Notes: a model not told the origin generated them from the letters alone. 64,000 nucleotides of DNA from Ruminococcus_G sp050944435 (GCA_050944435.1 JBMNRB010000006.1:62001-126000); one strand, 5' to 3'. Counted from the stretch's first letter, positions 42,080 through 50,879 are shown. Program-made: numbers and translations.

Positions 42080-42466
42080 ATGAAACCTTGCGTATTACTT
42101 TATAACTTTTCCGGAACAAAACGGGGAAGGATGTTAAAAGGCATCCTGGTGACTATGGGAGTCCGGATTAAGAATGTGGAATCGTCGGAATACCATCGTT
42201 CCATTGGAGAACTGGCAGGAGTGCTGGAAGGACAGGAAGAAAAAGAATTATGCAAAAGCGGCGAACTGACGGAAGAGATGATGATTATGTGCGGATTTGC
42301 CCAAAATATGATTCAGGAACTTCTCCTCCGGATTCGGAAGCAGGGCATGGCTCCGGTGGACTTAAAAGCGATCCTGACGGAAACCAATCAGACCTGGACT
42401 TCGATGGAAGTTTACGAAGAGATTAAAAAGGAGCATCGGATGATGCATGGACAGCCAAATGATTGA
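42080..42466 (+). CDS. DUF3783-family protein
   Basis: A 128-residue cytoplasmic protein resembling the DUF3783 family: it opens MKPCVLLYNFSGTKRGRMLK and has a late block with TETNQTWTSMEVYEEIKKEH. No enzymatic motif is visible and the family has no assigned function. GAGGGG lies upstream. The converging ABC-F gene ends 103 bases on, and the gap is filled by a long imperfect hairpin. Confidence 0.75.
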   Translation: MKPCVLLYNFSGTKRGRMLKGILVTMGVRIKNVESSEYHRSIGELAGVLEGQEEKELCKSGELTEEMMIMCGFAQNMIQELLLRIRKQGMAPVDLKAILTETNQTWTSMEVYEEIKKEHRMMHGQPND

Positions 42467-42473
42467 AAAGGTA

Positions 42474-42535
42474 TTTTTCTGGAATCGGGTACAGTTTTCT
42501 GGTGAAAGGATATCGCTGTACCCCTTCCAGAAAAA
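42474..42535. repeat. Long imperfect inverted repeat between DUF3783 gene and abc-f
   Basis: TTTTTCTGGAA then GGGTACAG (42474-42494) pair with CTGTACCC then TTCCAGAAAAA (42516-42535), giving about 19 base pairs with a small bulge. The U-run is at the 5' side of the stem on either strand, so it does not fit a standard intrinsic terminator. Confidence 0.65.
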
Positions 42536-42569
42536 ATATGCGTTAAAGCTGGCTGCGTATGCTTTTGCG

Positions 42570-44495
42570 TCAGAGTTCTTCTGATTCTTCGGCCGTAATT
42601 TCCCATTGTTCAAAACGTTCTTCCAGTTTTTCCTGAAGCTTGTTCTGTTCCTCTGCCAGTTCGGCACAGCGTGCGGCGTCGGTGGCAATGTCCGGCTGGG
42701 ATAAAAGCTCATCGATTTCGCTGATCTGCGTTTCCAGACTGGAGATTTCTTCTTCCAGTTTTTTCAGCTGATTTTCTTTCTTTCGCCGCAGAGCCTGTTC
42801 TTCTTTTTGCTGCTGCCAGGAAAGTTTCGTTTCTGTGGGAGCTTTCATCTGCACATTTTCCAAAGAAGCAGCGGTGTAACGGGCGGTGAGTTCTTCTTTC
42901 TTCTCCAGATAGTAATCATAATTTCCAATATAGTTGACCAGTGATTCATTGACCAGCTCCATGATTCGTGTGGCGGTCTGATTAATGAAATATCGGTCAT
43001 GGGAAACGTATAATACGGTGCCGGTATATTGATTCAGCGCCTGTTCCAGAATTTCTTTGGAAACAATGTCCAGGTGGTTGGTGGGCTCATCCAGAATCAG
43101 AAAATTGGCATTGGACAGCATCAGCTTTGCCAGGGAGACGCGGCCCCGCTCCCCTCCGGAGAGGGTTTTGATCTGCTGAAACACGTCGTCGCCGGTGAAG
43201 AGAAAGGCGGCCAGCACATTGCGGATTCTGGTCCCCGTGAGGCTGGGAAAAGCGTCCGAAATTTCGTCAAATACGGTTTTTTCCATATCCAGTACATTGT
43301 GTTCCTGATCATAGTATCCGATATGAACGTTGCTTCCCAGATGAATGGTTCCGCCGTCAGGAGGCGTCAGACCGTTTAATATTTTTAATATCGTCGTTTT
43401 TCCCGTTCCGTTGGCGCCGATTACGGCTACCCGTTCACCCCGCTTGATGGAAAAAGAGAGGTGGGAGAAAAGCGGCATGCCGGGCCAGGATTTAGACAGA
43501 TCTTCCACGGTGAGGACGTCATTGCCGCTCTGGATGGAAGGTTCCAGCACCAGACGCATTTCTTCCTGATACTCCTGGGGCTTTTCCAGAACATCCATTT
43601 TTTCCAGCATCTTCTCCCGGCTCTCCGCTCGGCGGATGGATTTTTCCCGATTAAATGATCTGAGTTTTTCGATGACTTCTTTCTGATGTTTGATTTCCTG
43701 CTGCTGATTCATCCATGCTTTGATTTTGCTTTCACGTACTTGAGCCCGCTTTTTCGCATAGTCAGAGTAATTGCCGCTGTAGACTGCCAGATTTCCCTGT
43801 TCCAGTTCAAATACTTTTGTGACGATGCGGTCCAGAAAGTACCGGTCATGGGAGACGATCAGGACGGCGCCCTGGTAATGAAGCAGAAATGTTTCCAGCC
43901 ACTGGATAGAAGAGATGTCCAGGTGGTTGGTGGGCTCATCCAGCAGCAGAACGTCCGGTTTCATCAACAGCAATTTTCCCAGAGCGACTCTGGTTTTCTG
44001 ACCGCCGGAGAGGGTCTTGATTTCTTTTTGAAATTCCTCTTCCTCAAATCCCAGTCCCTTTAATATTCCGGTCACTTCACTTTTATATGCGTAGCCGTTT
44101 TCCAGTTCAAAGCGGGAGGAGAGACGGTGATAGCTGTCCATCAGCTGCTGCAGTTGTGAACCGGAAACCTGATTCATTTCCTGTTCCATCTGGCGCAGCC
44201 GTTCTTCCATTTCCATAACGGGCCGTTTTACCTCCAGCAGAATATCGTAGATCGTGGAGTCGCCGTCCATGTCCTGATGCTGTGCAAGATATCCCAGCGT
44301 CTTATCCTTTGAGAGAATGGTCAGGCCGCTGTCGCAGGCCATTTCCCCGGAAATGATTTTCATCAGGGTGGATTTTCCCGTACCGTTGGCCCCCACCAGA
44401 GCTGCCTTTTCCCGTTCTTCTATGTGAAATGAGACGTTTTTCAATATGACGTTGGTCCCAAAAGATTTCGTGATTTCCTGACATGATAATATCAT
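42570..44495 (-). CDS. ABC-F family ATPase (YdiF-like)
   Basis: A 641-residue soluble protein with two ABC domains and no membrane part. Domain 1: Walker A GANGTGKST, signature LSGGQKTR, Walker B LLLDEPTNHLD. Domain 2: GANGTGKTT, LSGGERGR, FLILDEPTNHLD. A charged linker of about 80 residues lies between them and a coiled coil at the C-terminus. ABC-F proteins bind the ribosomal E site and modulate translation. The position next to rex matches Bacillus subtilis ydiF-rex, so this is probably YdiF rather than an acquired resistance factor. ATG 44495 follows GAGGAG; an upstream in-frame start at 44519 does not. Confidence 0.92.
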   Translation of the reverse strand: MILSCQEITKSFGTNVILKNVSFHIEEREKAALVGANGTGKSTLMKIISGEMACDSGLTILSKDKTLGYLAQHQDMDGDSTIYDILLEVKRPVMEMEERLRQMEQEMNQVSGSQLQQLMDSYHRLSSRFELENGYAYKSEVTGILKGLGFEEEEFQKEIKTLSGGQKTRVALGKLLLMKPDVLLLDEPTNHLDISSIQWLETFLLHYQGAVLIVSHDRYFLDRIVTKVFELEQGNLAVYSGNYSDYAKKRAQVRESKIKAWMNQQQEIKHQKEVIEKLRSFNREKSIRRAESREKMLEKMDVLEKPQEYQEEMRLVLEPSIQSGNDVLTVEDLSKSWPGMPLFSHLSFSIKRGERVAVIGANGTGKTTILKILNGLTPPDGGTIHLGSNVHIGYYDQEHNVLDMEKTVFDEISDAFPSLTGTRIRNVLAAFLFTGDDVFQQIKTLSGGERGRVSLAKLMLSNANFLILDEPTNHLDIVSKEILEQALNQYTGTVLYVSHDRYFINQTATRIMELVNESLVNYIGNYDYYLEKKEELTARYTAASLENVQMKAPTETKLSWQQQKEEQALRRKKENQLKKLEEEISSLETQISEIDELLSQPDIATDAARCAELAEEQNKLQEKLEERFEQWEITAEESEEL

Positions 44496-44537
44496 TGGTA
44501 AACTCCTCGTATTGTACATTTTTTTTACACAGTTTTT

Positions 44538-44566
44538 ATTATATAGAAAAAATTTTCCCTTGACAA
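44538..44566 (-). promoter_or_regulatory. Promoter of abc-f
   Basis: Minus strand: TTGTCA (44566 to 44561), 17 bases, TATAAT (44543 to 44538). Confidence 0.65.
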
Positions 44567-44577
44567 CTCTCTTCTGT

Positions 44578-44606
44578 TTGACAAAGTTATAACGAGCAGA
44601 TATAAT
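44578..44606 (+). promoter_or_regulatory. Promoter of rex
   Basis: TTGACA at 44578-44583, 17-base spacer, TATAAT at 44601-44606: full consensus. No convincing Rex box (TTGTTAA-type palindrome) is seen in the gap, so autoregulation is not supported. Confidence 0.85.
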
Positions 44607-44628
44607 AAAAATGTAAAAGGAGGTTCAG

Positions 44629-45285
44629 ATGTTGGACGAAAAAGGTATTTCTAAAGCGGTAATAGCAAGACTGCCCAGATACTACCGTTATCTTGGAGAG
44701 TTGATTGACAATAAAGTGGAACGCATTTCTTCAAATGAACTGAGTGATCTGATGAAAGTGACTGCGTCCCAGATACGCCAGGATCTGAATAACTTTGGAG
44801 GATTCGGCCAGCAGGGATACGGTTATAATGTAAGGTATCTGTACAGCGAAATCGGCAGAATACTGGGGTTGGACCAGACCCATACCATGATTATTATCGG
44901 GGCAGGCCATCTGGGACAGGCATTGGCTAACTATGTGAAATTTGAAAAAAGAGGCTTTAAAATCATTGGAATTTTTGATATCAATCCGGAACTGAAAGGC
45001 CAAACCGTACGGGAAAACGAGATACAGATGCTGTCGGATCTGCCGGATTTCTTAAAGAAGCATAAAGTTGATATCGCCACGCTGACCATACCTAAGGACA
45101 GTGCAAGGGATGTGGCGGATATGCTGGTGGAAAACGGCGTAAAAGCAATCTGGAATTTTGCTCATATTGATTTGAACCTGGTGCTTCCAAAGGATGTGAT
45201 TGTGGAAAACGTACATTTGTCAGAAAGTTTGATGTGTCTTTCTTATAATCTGACTCATGCCGAAAGAGGATATAAGGATCGTTAA
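44629..45285 (+). CDS. rex: Redox-sensing transcriptional repressor Rex
   Basis: A 218-residue NADH/NAD+ sensor that represses fermentation and electron-transport genes when NAD+ is plentiful. The N-terminal winged helix (about 1-80) contains LPRYYRYLGEL and VTASQIRQDLNNFGGFGQQGYGY; the Rossmann fold begins IIIGAGHLGQALANY (GAGHLG at 91-96); the C-terminal domain-swapped helix follows. AAAAGGAGG precedes the ATG and a consensus promoter lies before it. Confidence 0.96.
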   Translation: MLDEKGISKAVIARLPRYYRYLGELIDNKVERISSNELSDLMKVTASQIRQDLNNFGGFGQQGYGYNVRYLYSEIGRILGLDQTHTMIIIGAGHLGQALANYVKFEKRGFKIIGIFDINPELKGQTVRENEIQMLSDLPDFLKKHKVDIATLTIPKDSARDVADMLVENGVKAIWNFAHIDLNLVLPKDVIVENVHLSESLMCLSYNLTHAERGYKDR

Positions 45286-45288
45286 TTG

Positions 45289-45326
45289 TGTTGTACCTGA
45301 AATGTCAGCAGATTTCAGGTACAACA
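45289..45326 (+). other. Perfect 15-bp hairpin between rex and nnr
   Basis: Bases 45289-45303 pair with 45312-45326 over 15 positions around an 8-base loop. Only a short ATTGTTGTTT follows, so it could be a weak terminator or an attenuator that sets nnr expression. The nnr Shine-Dalgarno site lies 12 bases after the hairpin. Confidence 0.7.
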
Positions 45327-45350
45327 TTGTTGTTTCAGGGAGGAAGAAAA

Positions 45351-46859
45351 ATGAAGCGCATAACAACATCCCGTCAGATGAAGGAATCAGATCAGGCTGC
45401 CATAGAGATTATGGGAATTCCTTCCTGCGTTTTGATGGAGCGGGCTGCACTGGCGGTAAAAGATACACTGTTGGAAGAAGGGTTTGACCTGAGCAGAGTA
45501 CTGGTTCTTTGCGGCGGGGGCAATAACGGAGGAGACGGCATTGCTGTGGCGAGACTTCTCCATCTGGAAGGGTACGAGGCTGCTGTCTGCATGACGGGAA
45601 ATCCGGCACATCGCAGCGAAGAAAATAAAAAACAGAAAAAAATCGCAGAAAATTATGGTACAACCTTTGTAAATAACCCGGAGCTCTCCGAATATACTAC
45701 TATTGTAGATTCTGTGTTTGGAATCGGACTTTCCAGAAATTTGTCAGAGGAATACCGGAAACTTTTCCAGAAAATAAACGAGACGAAGGCAAAGGTATTG
45801 GCAGTCGATATTCCTTCCGGGATAGATGCGGATACCGGCCGGGTGATGGGCGGAGCCGTACGGGCGGACGTGACGGTTACATTCGCCTTTGCGAAACCGG
45901 GGCTGCTTTTGTATCCAGGCGCGGCGTATGCAGGGAAAGTAAAGGTCTGTGATATTGGTATTTATGAACATGAAAAAGTCTGCTACCATCCGGAAATTTT
46001 TACCCTGGAGGAATCCGACTGGAAACTCTTGCCCAAAAGGGATCCCTCCGGCAATAAGGGAACCTTTGGAAAAGTATTGCTGATTGCCGGTTCCTATGGG
46101 ATGGAAGGAGCGGCTTATCTCTCCGCATTTTCCTGTTTCCGGACAGGCGCCGGTATGGTAAAAGTATTTACGGCTTGGCCCAACAGGGAAATTTTACTTC
46201 GGCAGCTCCCGGAAGTGATGATTTCCTGTTATGAAGAAGGGAAACTGGACAGGGAATTATTGGAAAAGGATATGCAGTGGGCCGATGTGATAGGAATAGG
46301 CCCGGGCCTTGGTCAGTCCCGGACCGCGCTGGAAATTTTGGAGTATGTGGCAGAGAACAGCCGGAAACCTCTGGTAATCGACGCCGATGGATTGAATCTT
46401 ATCGGAAGCCATTCAGGGATTTTGGAACAGATAAAATGTCCCTGTATTCTGACTCCCCACATGGGGGAGATGAGCCGGCTGTCAGGCCAGACAGTAAAGG
46501 AGATTGCAGAAGACAGAATAAAAGCCGCCGGGGATTATGCGGAAAGCCACCATGTCATATGTGTGCTGAAGGACGCCCGCACGGTGACGGCCTTTGACAA
46601 AAATCATTTTGTTATCAACAGGACGGGCAACAGCGGGATGGCAACTGCCGGGAGCGGTGACGTGCTGACGGGAATGATACTGGGCCTGCTGGCGGCGGGA
46701 ATGAAAAGTGAAACGGCCGCCTGCTTCGGCGTTTGGATTCATGGAAAGGCAGGAGATGCTGCCGGCGAAGAATTGGGGGAAGCCTCTGTGACAGCGGAGG
46801 ATATTATAGCCGCCATACCGGCGGTACTGCGGCAGAAGGACAGGCCGCCGAAAAAATAA
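45351..46859 (+). CDS. nnr: Bifunctional NAD(P)H-hydrate epimerase / ADP-dependent dehydratase
   Basis: A 502-residue repair enzyme that converts damaged NADHX and NADPHX back to NAD(P)H. The N-terminal YjeF_N epimerase domain has CGGGNNGGDGI and DSVFGIGLSR; the C-terminal ribokinase-like dehydratase has VLLIAGSYGMEGAAYLSA, DADGLN, TPHMGEMSRL and GSGDVLTGMI. ATG 45351 follows GGGAGGAAG, and the earlier in-frame start at 45288 would lie inside a hairpin. alr follows after 20 bases. Confidence 0.94.
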   Translation: MKRITTSRQMKESDQAAIEIMGIPSCVLMERAALAVKDTLLEEGFDLSRVLVLCGGGNNGGDGIAVARLLHLEGYEAAVCMTGNPAHRSEENKKQKKIAENYGTTFVNNPELSEYTTIVDSVFGIGLSRNLSEEYRKLFQKINETKAKVLAVDIPSGIDADTGRVMGGAVRADVTVTFAFAKPGLLLYPGAAYAGKVKVCDIGIYEHEKVCYHPEIFTLEESDWKLLPKRDPSGNKGTFGKVLLIAGSYGMEGAAYLSAFSCFRTGAGMVKVFTAWPNREILLRQLPEVMISCYEEGKLDRELLEKDMQWADVIGIGPGLGQSRTALEILEYVAENSRKPLVIDADGLNLIGSHSGILEQIKCPCILTPHMGEMSRLSGQTVKEIAEDRIKAAGDYAESHHVICVLKDARTVTAFDKNHFVINRTGNSGMATAGSGDVLTGMILGLLAAGMKSETAACFGVWIHGKAGDAAGEELGEASVTAEDIIAAIPAVLRQKDRPPKK

Positions 46860-46879
46860 CTACGAAAGAAGGGATAGGT

Positions 46880-48055
46880 ATGGAATTGTACAGACGGATA
46901 CATGCTCGGATCGATCTGGATGCCGTTGAAAAGAATTTCATACAGATGAAAAACAATATCAAGAAAGACACAAAAATGATTGCTGTGGTAAAGGCGGACG
47001 GGTATGGTCACGGGGCTGTTCCCATTGCAAAGATGGCGGAAGAGTTCGACTATATCTGGGGATTTGCGGTGGCCACGGTAGGCGAGGCGATGCAGCTTCG
47101 GCAAAACAAGATAAGGAAACCTATTCTTATTCTTGGATTTGCTTTTCCGGAAGATTATGAAACCATTGTAAGGAATGAGATAAGGCCGGCAGTTTTCAAG
47201 GTTTCCATGGCAAAAGAGCTGTCCCAGGCGGCTGTGAAGGCGGGAAAAGATATAAAAATTCATCTGGCGGTGGATACGGGCATGAACCGGATCGGTTTTG
47301 CCGATACGCAGGAGAGCGTAGAAAAGATCGGGGAAATTGCCCGTCTTCCCCGTGTGGAGGTGGAAGGAATGTTTACCCACTTTGCCCGGGCGGACGAGAT
47401 ATCTCTGGACCCGGCAAAAAAACAGCTTGACCGGTATCTGCGGTTTGACGATATGCTGAAAAAAGCCGGGATAAACGTTCCTTTCCGGCATTGCAGCAAC
47501 AGTGCGGCCATCATGCAGTTTCCCGAAGCCAATCTTGATCTGGTAAGGGCGGGAATCAGCATTTACGGCCTGTATCCTTCTGATGAAGTAAAAAAAGAAC
47601 CGGTGCATCTGACTCCGGTAATGAGTTTAAAAAGCAGTATTTCTTTTATAAAAACACTGGATAAGGGAGAGGCAGTCAGCTATGGAGGTACATATATTAC
47701 AGAAAGACCTACGGTGGTTGCCACCATACCGGTGGGATATGCGGACGGTTATGCCAGAAGTCTGTCCAATAAAGGATACGTATTGATCCGCGGAAAGAAA
47801 GCTCCCATTCTGGGAAGGGTCTGTATGGATCAGTTCATGGTGGACGTCACAGAAATTGAAGGGGTCCAGGAATTTGACGAGGTGACTCTGCTGGGCCGGG
47901 ATGGAGACGAGAAAATTACCATGGAGATGCTGGGGGATCTGTCCGGACGTTTTAATTATGAATTTGCCTGCTGCATTGACAAACGCGTTCCGCGCATTTT
48001 TGTAAGACATGGGAATACACCAGAGAATTTTGGCAATACTATGGCTAGATCATAG
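46880..48055 (+). CDS. alr: Alanine racemase
   Basis: A 391-residue PLP enzyme making D-alanine for peptidoglycan. The cofactor lysine is Lys38 in VVKADGYGHG; the second catalytic tyrosine lies in the C-terminal barrel after IPVGYADGYARSLSN. The start ATG 46880 is preceded by GAAGGGATAGG; longer in-frame readings overlap nnr. In Bacillus alr is followed by ndoAI-ndoA; here mazF follows directly. Confidence 0.95.
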   Translation: MELYRRIHARIDLDAVEKNFIQMKNNIKKDTKMIAVVKADGYGHGAVPIAKMAEEFDYIWGFAVATVGEAMQLRQNKIRKPILILGFAFPEDYETIVRNEIRPAVFKVSMAKELSQAAVKAGKDIKIHLAVDTGMNRIGFADTQESVEKIGEIARLPRVEVEGMFTHFARADEISLDPAKKQLDRYLRFDDMLKKAGINVPFRHCSNSAAIMQFPEANLDLVRAGISIYGLYPSDEVKKEPVHLTPVMSLKSSISFIKTLDKGEAVSYGGTYITERPTVVATIPVGYADGYARSLSNKGYVLIRGKKAPILGRVCMDQFMVDVTEIEGVQEFDEVTLLGRDGDEKITMEMLGDLSGRFNYEFACCIDKRVPRIFVRHGNTPENFGNTMARS

Positions 48056-48075
48056 AAAATCGGAGTGTGAATGGT

Positions 48076-48423
48076 GTGGTTATTAAACGCGGAGATATTT
48101 TTTACGCAGATTTAAGGCCGGTCGTGGGAAGCGAACAAGGCGGAATACGGCCTGTTCTCATTATACAAAACGATATTGGAAATAAGCACAGCCCGACGGT
48201 TATCTGTGCGGCGATTACTTCAAAAATGAACAAGGCAAAACTGCCGACCCATATAGAAATTGACGCCTCGTCCTATGCAATTGTGAAAGATTCAGTGATC
48301 TTGCTGGAGCAGCTGCGGACGATAGATAAGCAGAGGCTGAAAGATAAAGTATGTCATCTGGATGGGGAGCTTTTAAAGCAAGTGAATAAAGCCCTTTGTA
48401 TCAGTCTGGAACTTTCTACATAG
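48076..48423 (+). CDS. MazF/EndoA-type mRNA interferase, no adjacent antitoxin
   Basis: A 115-residue toxin-fold endoribonuclease matching Bacillus EndoA: KRGDIFYADLRPVVGSEQGG, RPVLIIQNDIGNKHSPTVI and LPTHIEIDASSYAI, including the conserved Arg of RPV and Thr of SPTVI. GTG 48076 (reading MVIKRGD) is preferred to GTG 48067 because GGAG at 48062-48065 is then 10 bases away. The usual arrangement is alr, antitoxin, toxin; here only 20 bases separate alr from mazF, too few for an antitoxin gene. No mazE-like frame is visible after it either. Confidence 0.9.
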   Translation: MVIKRGDIFYADLRPVVGSEQGGIRPVLIIQNDIGNKHSPTVICAAITSKMNKAKLPTHIEIDASSYAIVKDSVILLEQLRTIDKQRLKDKVCHLDGELLKQVNKALCISLELST

Positions 48424-48502
48424 AGAGCCGTATTGACGAATGAATGGGATAATGGTATATTTTTAAAAGCAACAAAATACACCAGGAAGAAGGAAATAGA
48501 AT

Positions 48503-49231
48503 ATGTCAGGACATTCAAAATTTGCAAACATAAAGCACAAGAAAGAAAAAAACGACGCAAAAAAGGGAAAGATTTTTACGATTATCGGCCGTGAAATTGT
48601 GGTTGCCGTGAAGGAAGGCGGTCCTGATCCGGCCAACAACAGCAAGCTGCGGGATGTGATTGCCAAGGCGAAGGCAAACAATATGCCCAATGATACCATT
48701 GACCGGGGAATCAAAAAGGCCGCCGGGGATGCAGACGCATCCAATTATGAGTATGTTACATATGAAGGGTACGGTCCCAACGGCATTGCCATTATTGTAG
48801 ATGCGTTGACAGATAATAAAAACAGGACGGCAGCCAATGTCAGAAGCGCGTTTACCAAAGGAAACGGCAATATTGGGACGCCCGGATGTGTGTCTTTTAT
48901 GTTCGATAAAAAGGGACAGATCATTATTTCAAAAGAAGAATGTGATATGGAAAGCGATGATTTGATGATGACGGCGCTGGATGCAGGGGCGGAAGACTTT
49001 GCAGAGGAAGAAGACAGTTATGAAATTATCACAGATCCTGATGATTTTTCTGTGGTTCGTGAAACTCTGGAAAAGGAAAACATCCCCATGGCTTCCGCGG
49101 AAGTTACTATGATTCCCCAGACCTGGGTGGAATTGACGGATGAAACGGCGATAAAAAATCTCCAGAAAACACTGGATTTATTAGAAGATGACGACGATGT
49201 ACAGTATGTATATCACAACTGGGATGAATAA
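48503..49231 (+). CDS. YebC/TACO1-family protein
   Basis: A 242-residue protein with the family opening SGHSKFANIKHKKEKNDAKKGKIFT and the middle block YEGYGPNGIAIIVDALTDNK (shown as separate short motifs of that family). YebC proteins were annotated as transcription regulators and are now linked to relief of ribosome stalling at proline runs. Length matches. GGAAGAAGG lies before the ATG and a terminator follows. Confidence 0.93.
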   Translation: MSGHSKFANIKHKKEKNDAKKGKIFTIIGREIVVAVKEGGPDPANNSKLRDVIAKAKANNMPNDTIDRGIKKAAGDADASNYEYVTYEGYGPNGIAIIVDALTDNKNRTAANVRSAFTKGNGNIGTPGCVSFMFDKKGQIIISKEECDMESDDLMMTALDAGAEDFAEEEDSYEIITDPDDFSVVRETLEKENIPMASAEVTMIPQTWVELTDETAIKNLQKTLDLLEDDDDVQYVYHNWDE

Positions 49232-49241
49232 TTGAATGCAT

Positions 49242-49290
49242 AAAACTCCTCTTATTTGCAGATAGCTATAGAAAAAAGAGGAGTTTTTTT
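49242..49290 (+). terminator. Terminator after yebC whose 3' arm carries the tepA Shine-Dalgarno
   Basis: AAAACTCCTCTT (49242-49253) pairs with AAGAGGAGTTTT (49276-49287), then T to 49290. GAGGAG (49278-49283) in the right arm is 7 bases from the tepA ATG at 49291. Confidence 0.8.
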
Positions 49291-49932
49291 ATGGAAAATA
49301 TTACAAAGACAGGAAATATGACAGAACTTCAGACCAGGATACAGCTTCTGACCATTATCGGTGAAGTGGAGGGCCATGAAGCGCTTCCGGAACGATCCAA
49401 GACCACGAAATACGAACAGGTGCTTCCCCGTCTGGCCATGATCGAAGACAATGACGAGACTGAGGGAATGCTGATCCTTTTGAATACGGTGGGGGGCGAT
49501 GTGGAAGCGGGACTGGCCATTGCCGAAATGATTGCTTCCCTGAGCAAGCCTACAGTGTCTTTAGTCCTGGGAGGGGGCCATTCCATCGGCGTACCTCTGG
49601 CGGTATCGGCGGATTATTCTTTTATCGTTCCAAGCGCGACGATGGTGATACATCCGGTGCGGCAGAGCGGGACCTTTATCGGAGTGGCTCAGTCCTATCG
49701 GAATATTGAAAAAACCCAGGACAGAATCACGGAATTTGTGTCGGGTCATTCTCAGATTTCTCAGAAACGGCTGGAAGAACTGATGCTGGATACCCACATG
49801 CTGGTAAAGGATGTGGGAACCATGCTGGATGGGAAAGAAGCGGTAAGGGAAGGCATCATCAATGAAGTGGGAGGAATCCAAAAAGCGTTGAAAAAACTCC
49901 ATGAATTAATTGAGGAAAAAAGGGACTCGTAA
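49291..49932 (+). CDS. tepA: TepA-like ClpP-fold serine protease
   Basis: A 213-residue member of the ClpP/crotonase superfamily resembling Bacillus YmfB/TepA. The nucleophile is Ser98 in GGGHSIGVPLA and the His is His121 in MVIHPVRQ. The oxyanion glycines are in LLNTVGGDVEAG. Unlike true ClpP it is not next to clpX, and it sits upstream of uppP and the spoIIIE-type gene, the position known for tepA. The ATG directly follows the T-run of the yebC terminator. Confidence 0.85.
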   Translation: MENITKTGNMTELQTRIQLLTIIGEVEGHEALPERSKTTKYEQVLPRLAMIEDNDETEGMLILLNTVGGDVEAGLAIAEMIASLSKPTVSLVLGGGHSIGVPLAVSADYSFIVPSATMVIHPVRQSGTFIGVAQSYRNIEKTQDRITEFVSGHSQISQKRLEELMLDTHMLVKDVGTMLDGKEAVREGIINEVGGIQKALKKLHELIEEKRDS

Positions 49933-49933
49933 A

Positions 49934-49962
49934 TTGTATATCCAGATAAATTGTGATATAAT
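49934..49962 (+). promoter_or_regulatory. Promoter of uppP
   Basis: TTGTAT at 49934-49939, 17-base spacer, TATAAT at 49957-49962 with an extended TGA before it, 32 bases before the ATG. Confidence 0.75.
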
Positions 49963-49994
49963 TTCGATTGTATTACGATAAGGTGGTTAAAAAA

Positions 49995-50879
49995 ATGACA
50001 TTAATAGAATCGATCTTGCTGGGACTGCTGCAGGGCATTACAGAGTTTCTTCCGGTCAGCAGTTCCGGCCATCTGGTGATTTTAAGAAAGCTGCTGGGAA
50101 TATCTGCTGCAGATACAGGAATCCTTTTTGATGTTATGCTGCATCTGGGCACCCTGGCAGCTGTCTTTACGGTCTTTTGGAAGGATATCAAAAGGCTGGT
50201 GAGGGAAACGGTGCGTATGATAGGGGACGCGCTGCGGAACATGAAGCTGTTGTGGAAAAAAATTCGTTCCGGCGAAGAACAGCGGTATTGTAAAATTGTA
50301 CATAATAATTACCGGAAATTTGTGCTTTTGATTTTAATTTCAACCATTCCCACCGGGGTGATTGGAATTTTAGCGGATCCGGCAGTGGAATATGCGTCCA
50401 CGTCTTTGCTTGCCGCAGGGATTGGTCTTTATGTAACCAGCGTTATGCTTCTGGTGGTTGATTTTGTGAAGGACGGGGAAAAGCTGCCCAGAGACGCAGG
50501 GTACTGGTGTGCGGTTGTCATTGGCATCTGCCAGGGGCTGGCGGTCTTTCCAGGGGTTTCACGTTCAGGCATTACGATTGCCGCCTGCCTGCTCTGCGGA
50601 TTCCATAAGAAATTTTCTGTGAAATATTCTTTCATAATGTCCATACCGGCCATCCTGGGGGCGGTAATCTGGGAGTTAAGAAAGCTCCCGGCTATACAGT
50701 TTCAGCCGCTGCCTTTCTTGTATGGACTGATTGGTGTGGTAATTGCCGGCGCTGTAGGGTATTTCTGCATCAGATTTATGATAAAGCTGATCCGGCGGAA
50801 ACGTTTTAAATATTTCGCCGGCTACTGCTTTTTCATCGGTACGGTGGCCCTGGTATGTCACTTTGTAATGGGAGCATGA
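49995..50879 (+). CDS. uppP: Undecaprenyl-diphosphatase UppP/BacA
   Basis: A 294-residue integral membrane enzyme that recycles the lipid carrier for cell-wall synthesis and lowers bacitracin sensitivity. The two catalytic loops are GITEFLPVSSSGHL and FPGVSRSGITIAACL. About eight helices are visible; the charged insertion at 65-95 (RKLKD-type stretch after the third helix) is longer than in E. coli. ATG 49995 follows AAGGTGG. Confidence 0.94.
   Translation: MTLIESILLGLLQGITEFLPVSSSGHLVILRKLLGISAADTGILFDVMLHLGTLAAVFTVFWKDIKRLVRETVRMIGDALRNMKLLWKKIRSGEEQRYCKIVHNNYRKFVLLILISTIPTGVIGILADPAVEYASTSLLAAGIGLYVTSVMLLVVDFVKDGEKLPRDAGYWCAVVIGICQGLAVFPGVSRSGITIAACLLCGFHKKFSVKYSFIMSIPAILGAVIWELRKLPAIQFQPLPFLYGLIGVVIAGAVGYFCIRFMIKLIRRKRFKYFAGYCFFIGTVALVCHFVMGA

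Noticed and set aside
42570..44495. ABC-F protein as an acquired antibiotic-resistance factor
   Set aside because: Its place beside rex matches the housekeeping ydiF of Bacillus, and the linker shows no feature that would single out a resistance type.
44520..44628. Possible Rex box in the abc-f/rex gap
   Set aside because: TTTGACAAAGTTATAAC is not a palindrome of the TTGTTAA type; it is better explained as the -35 region of rex.
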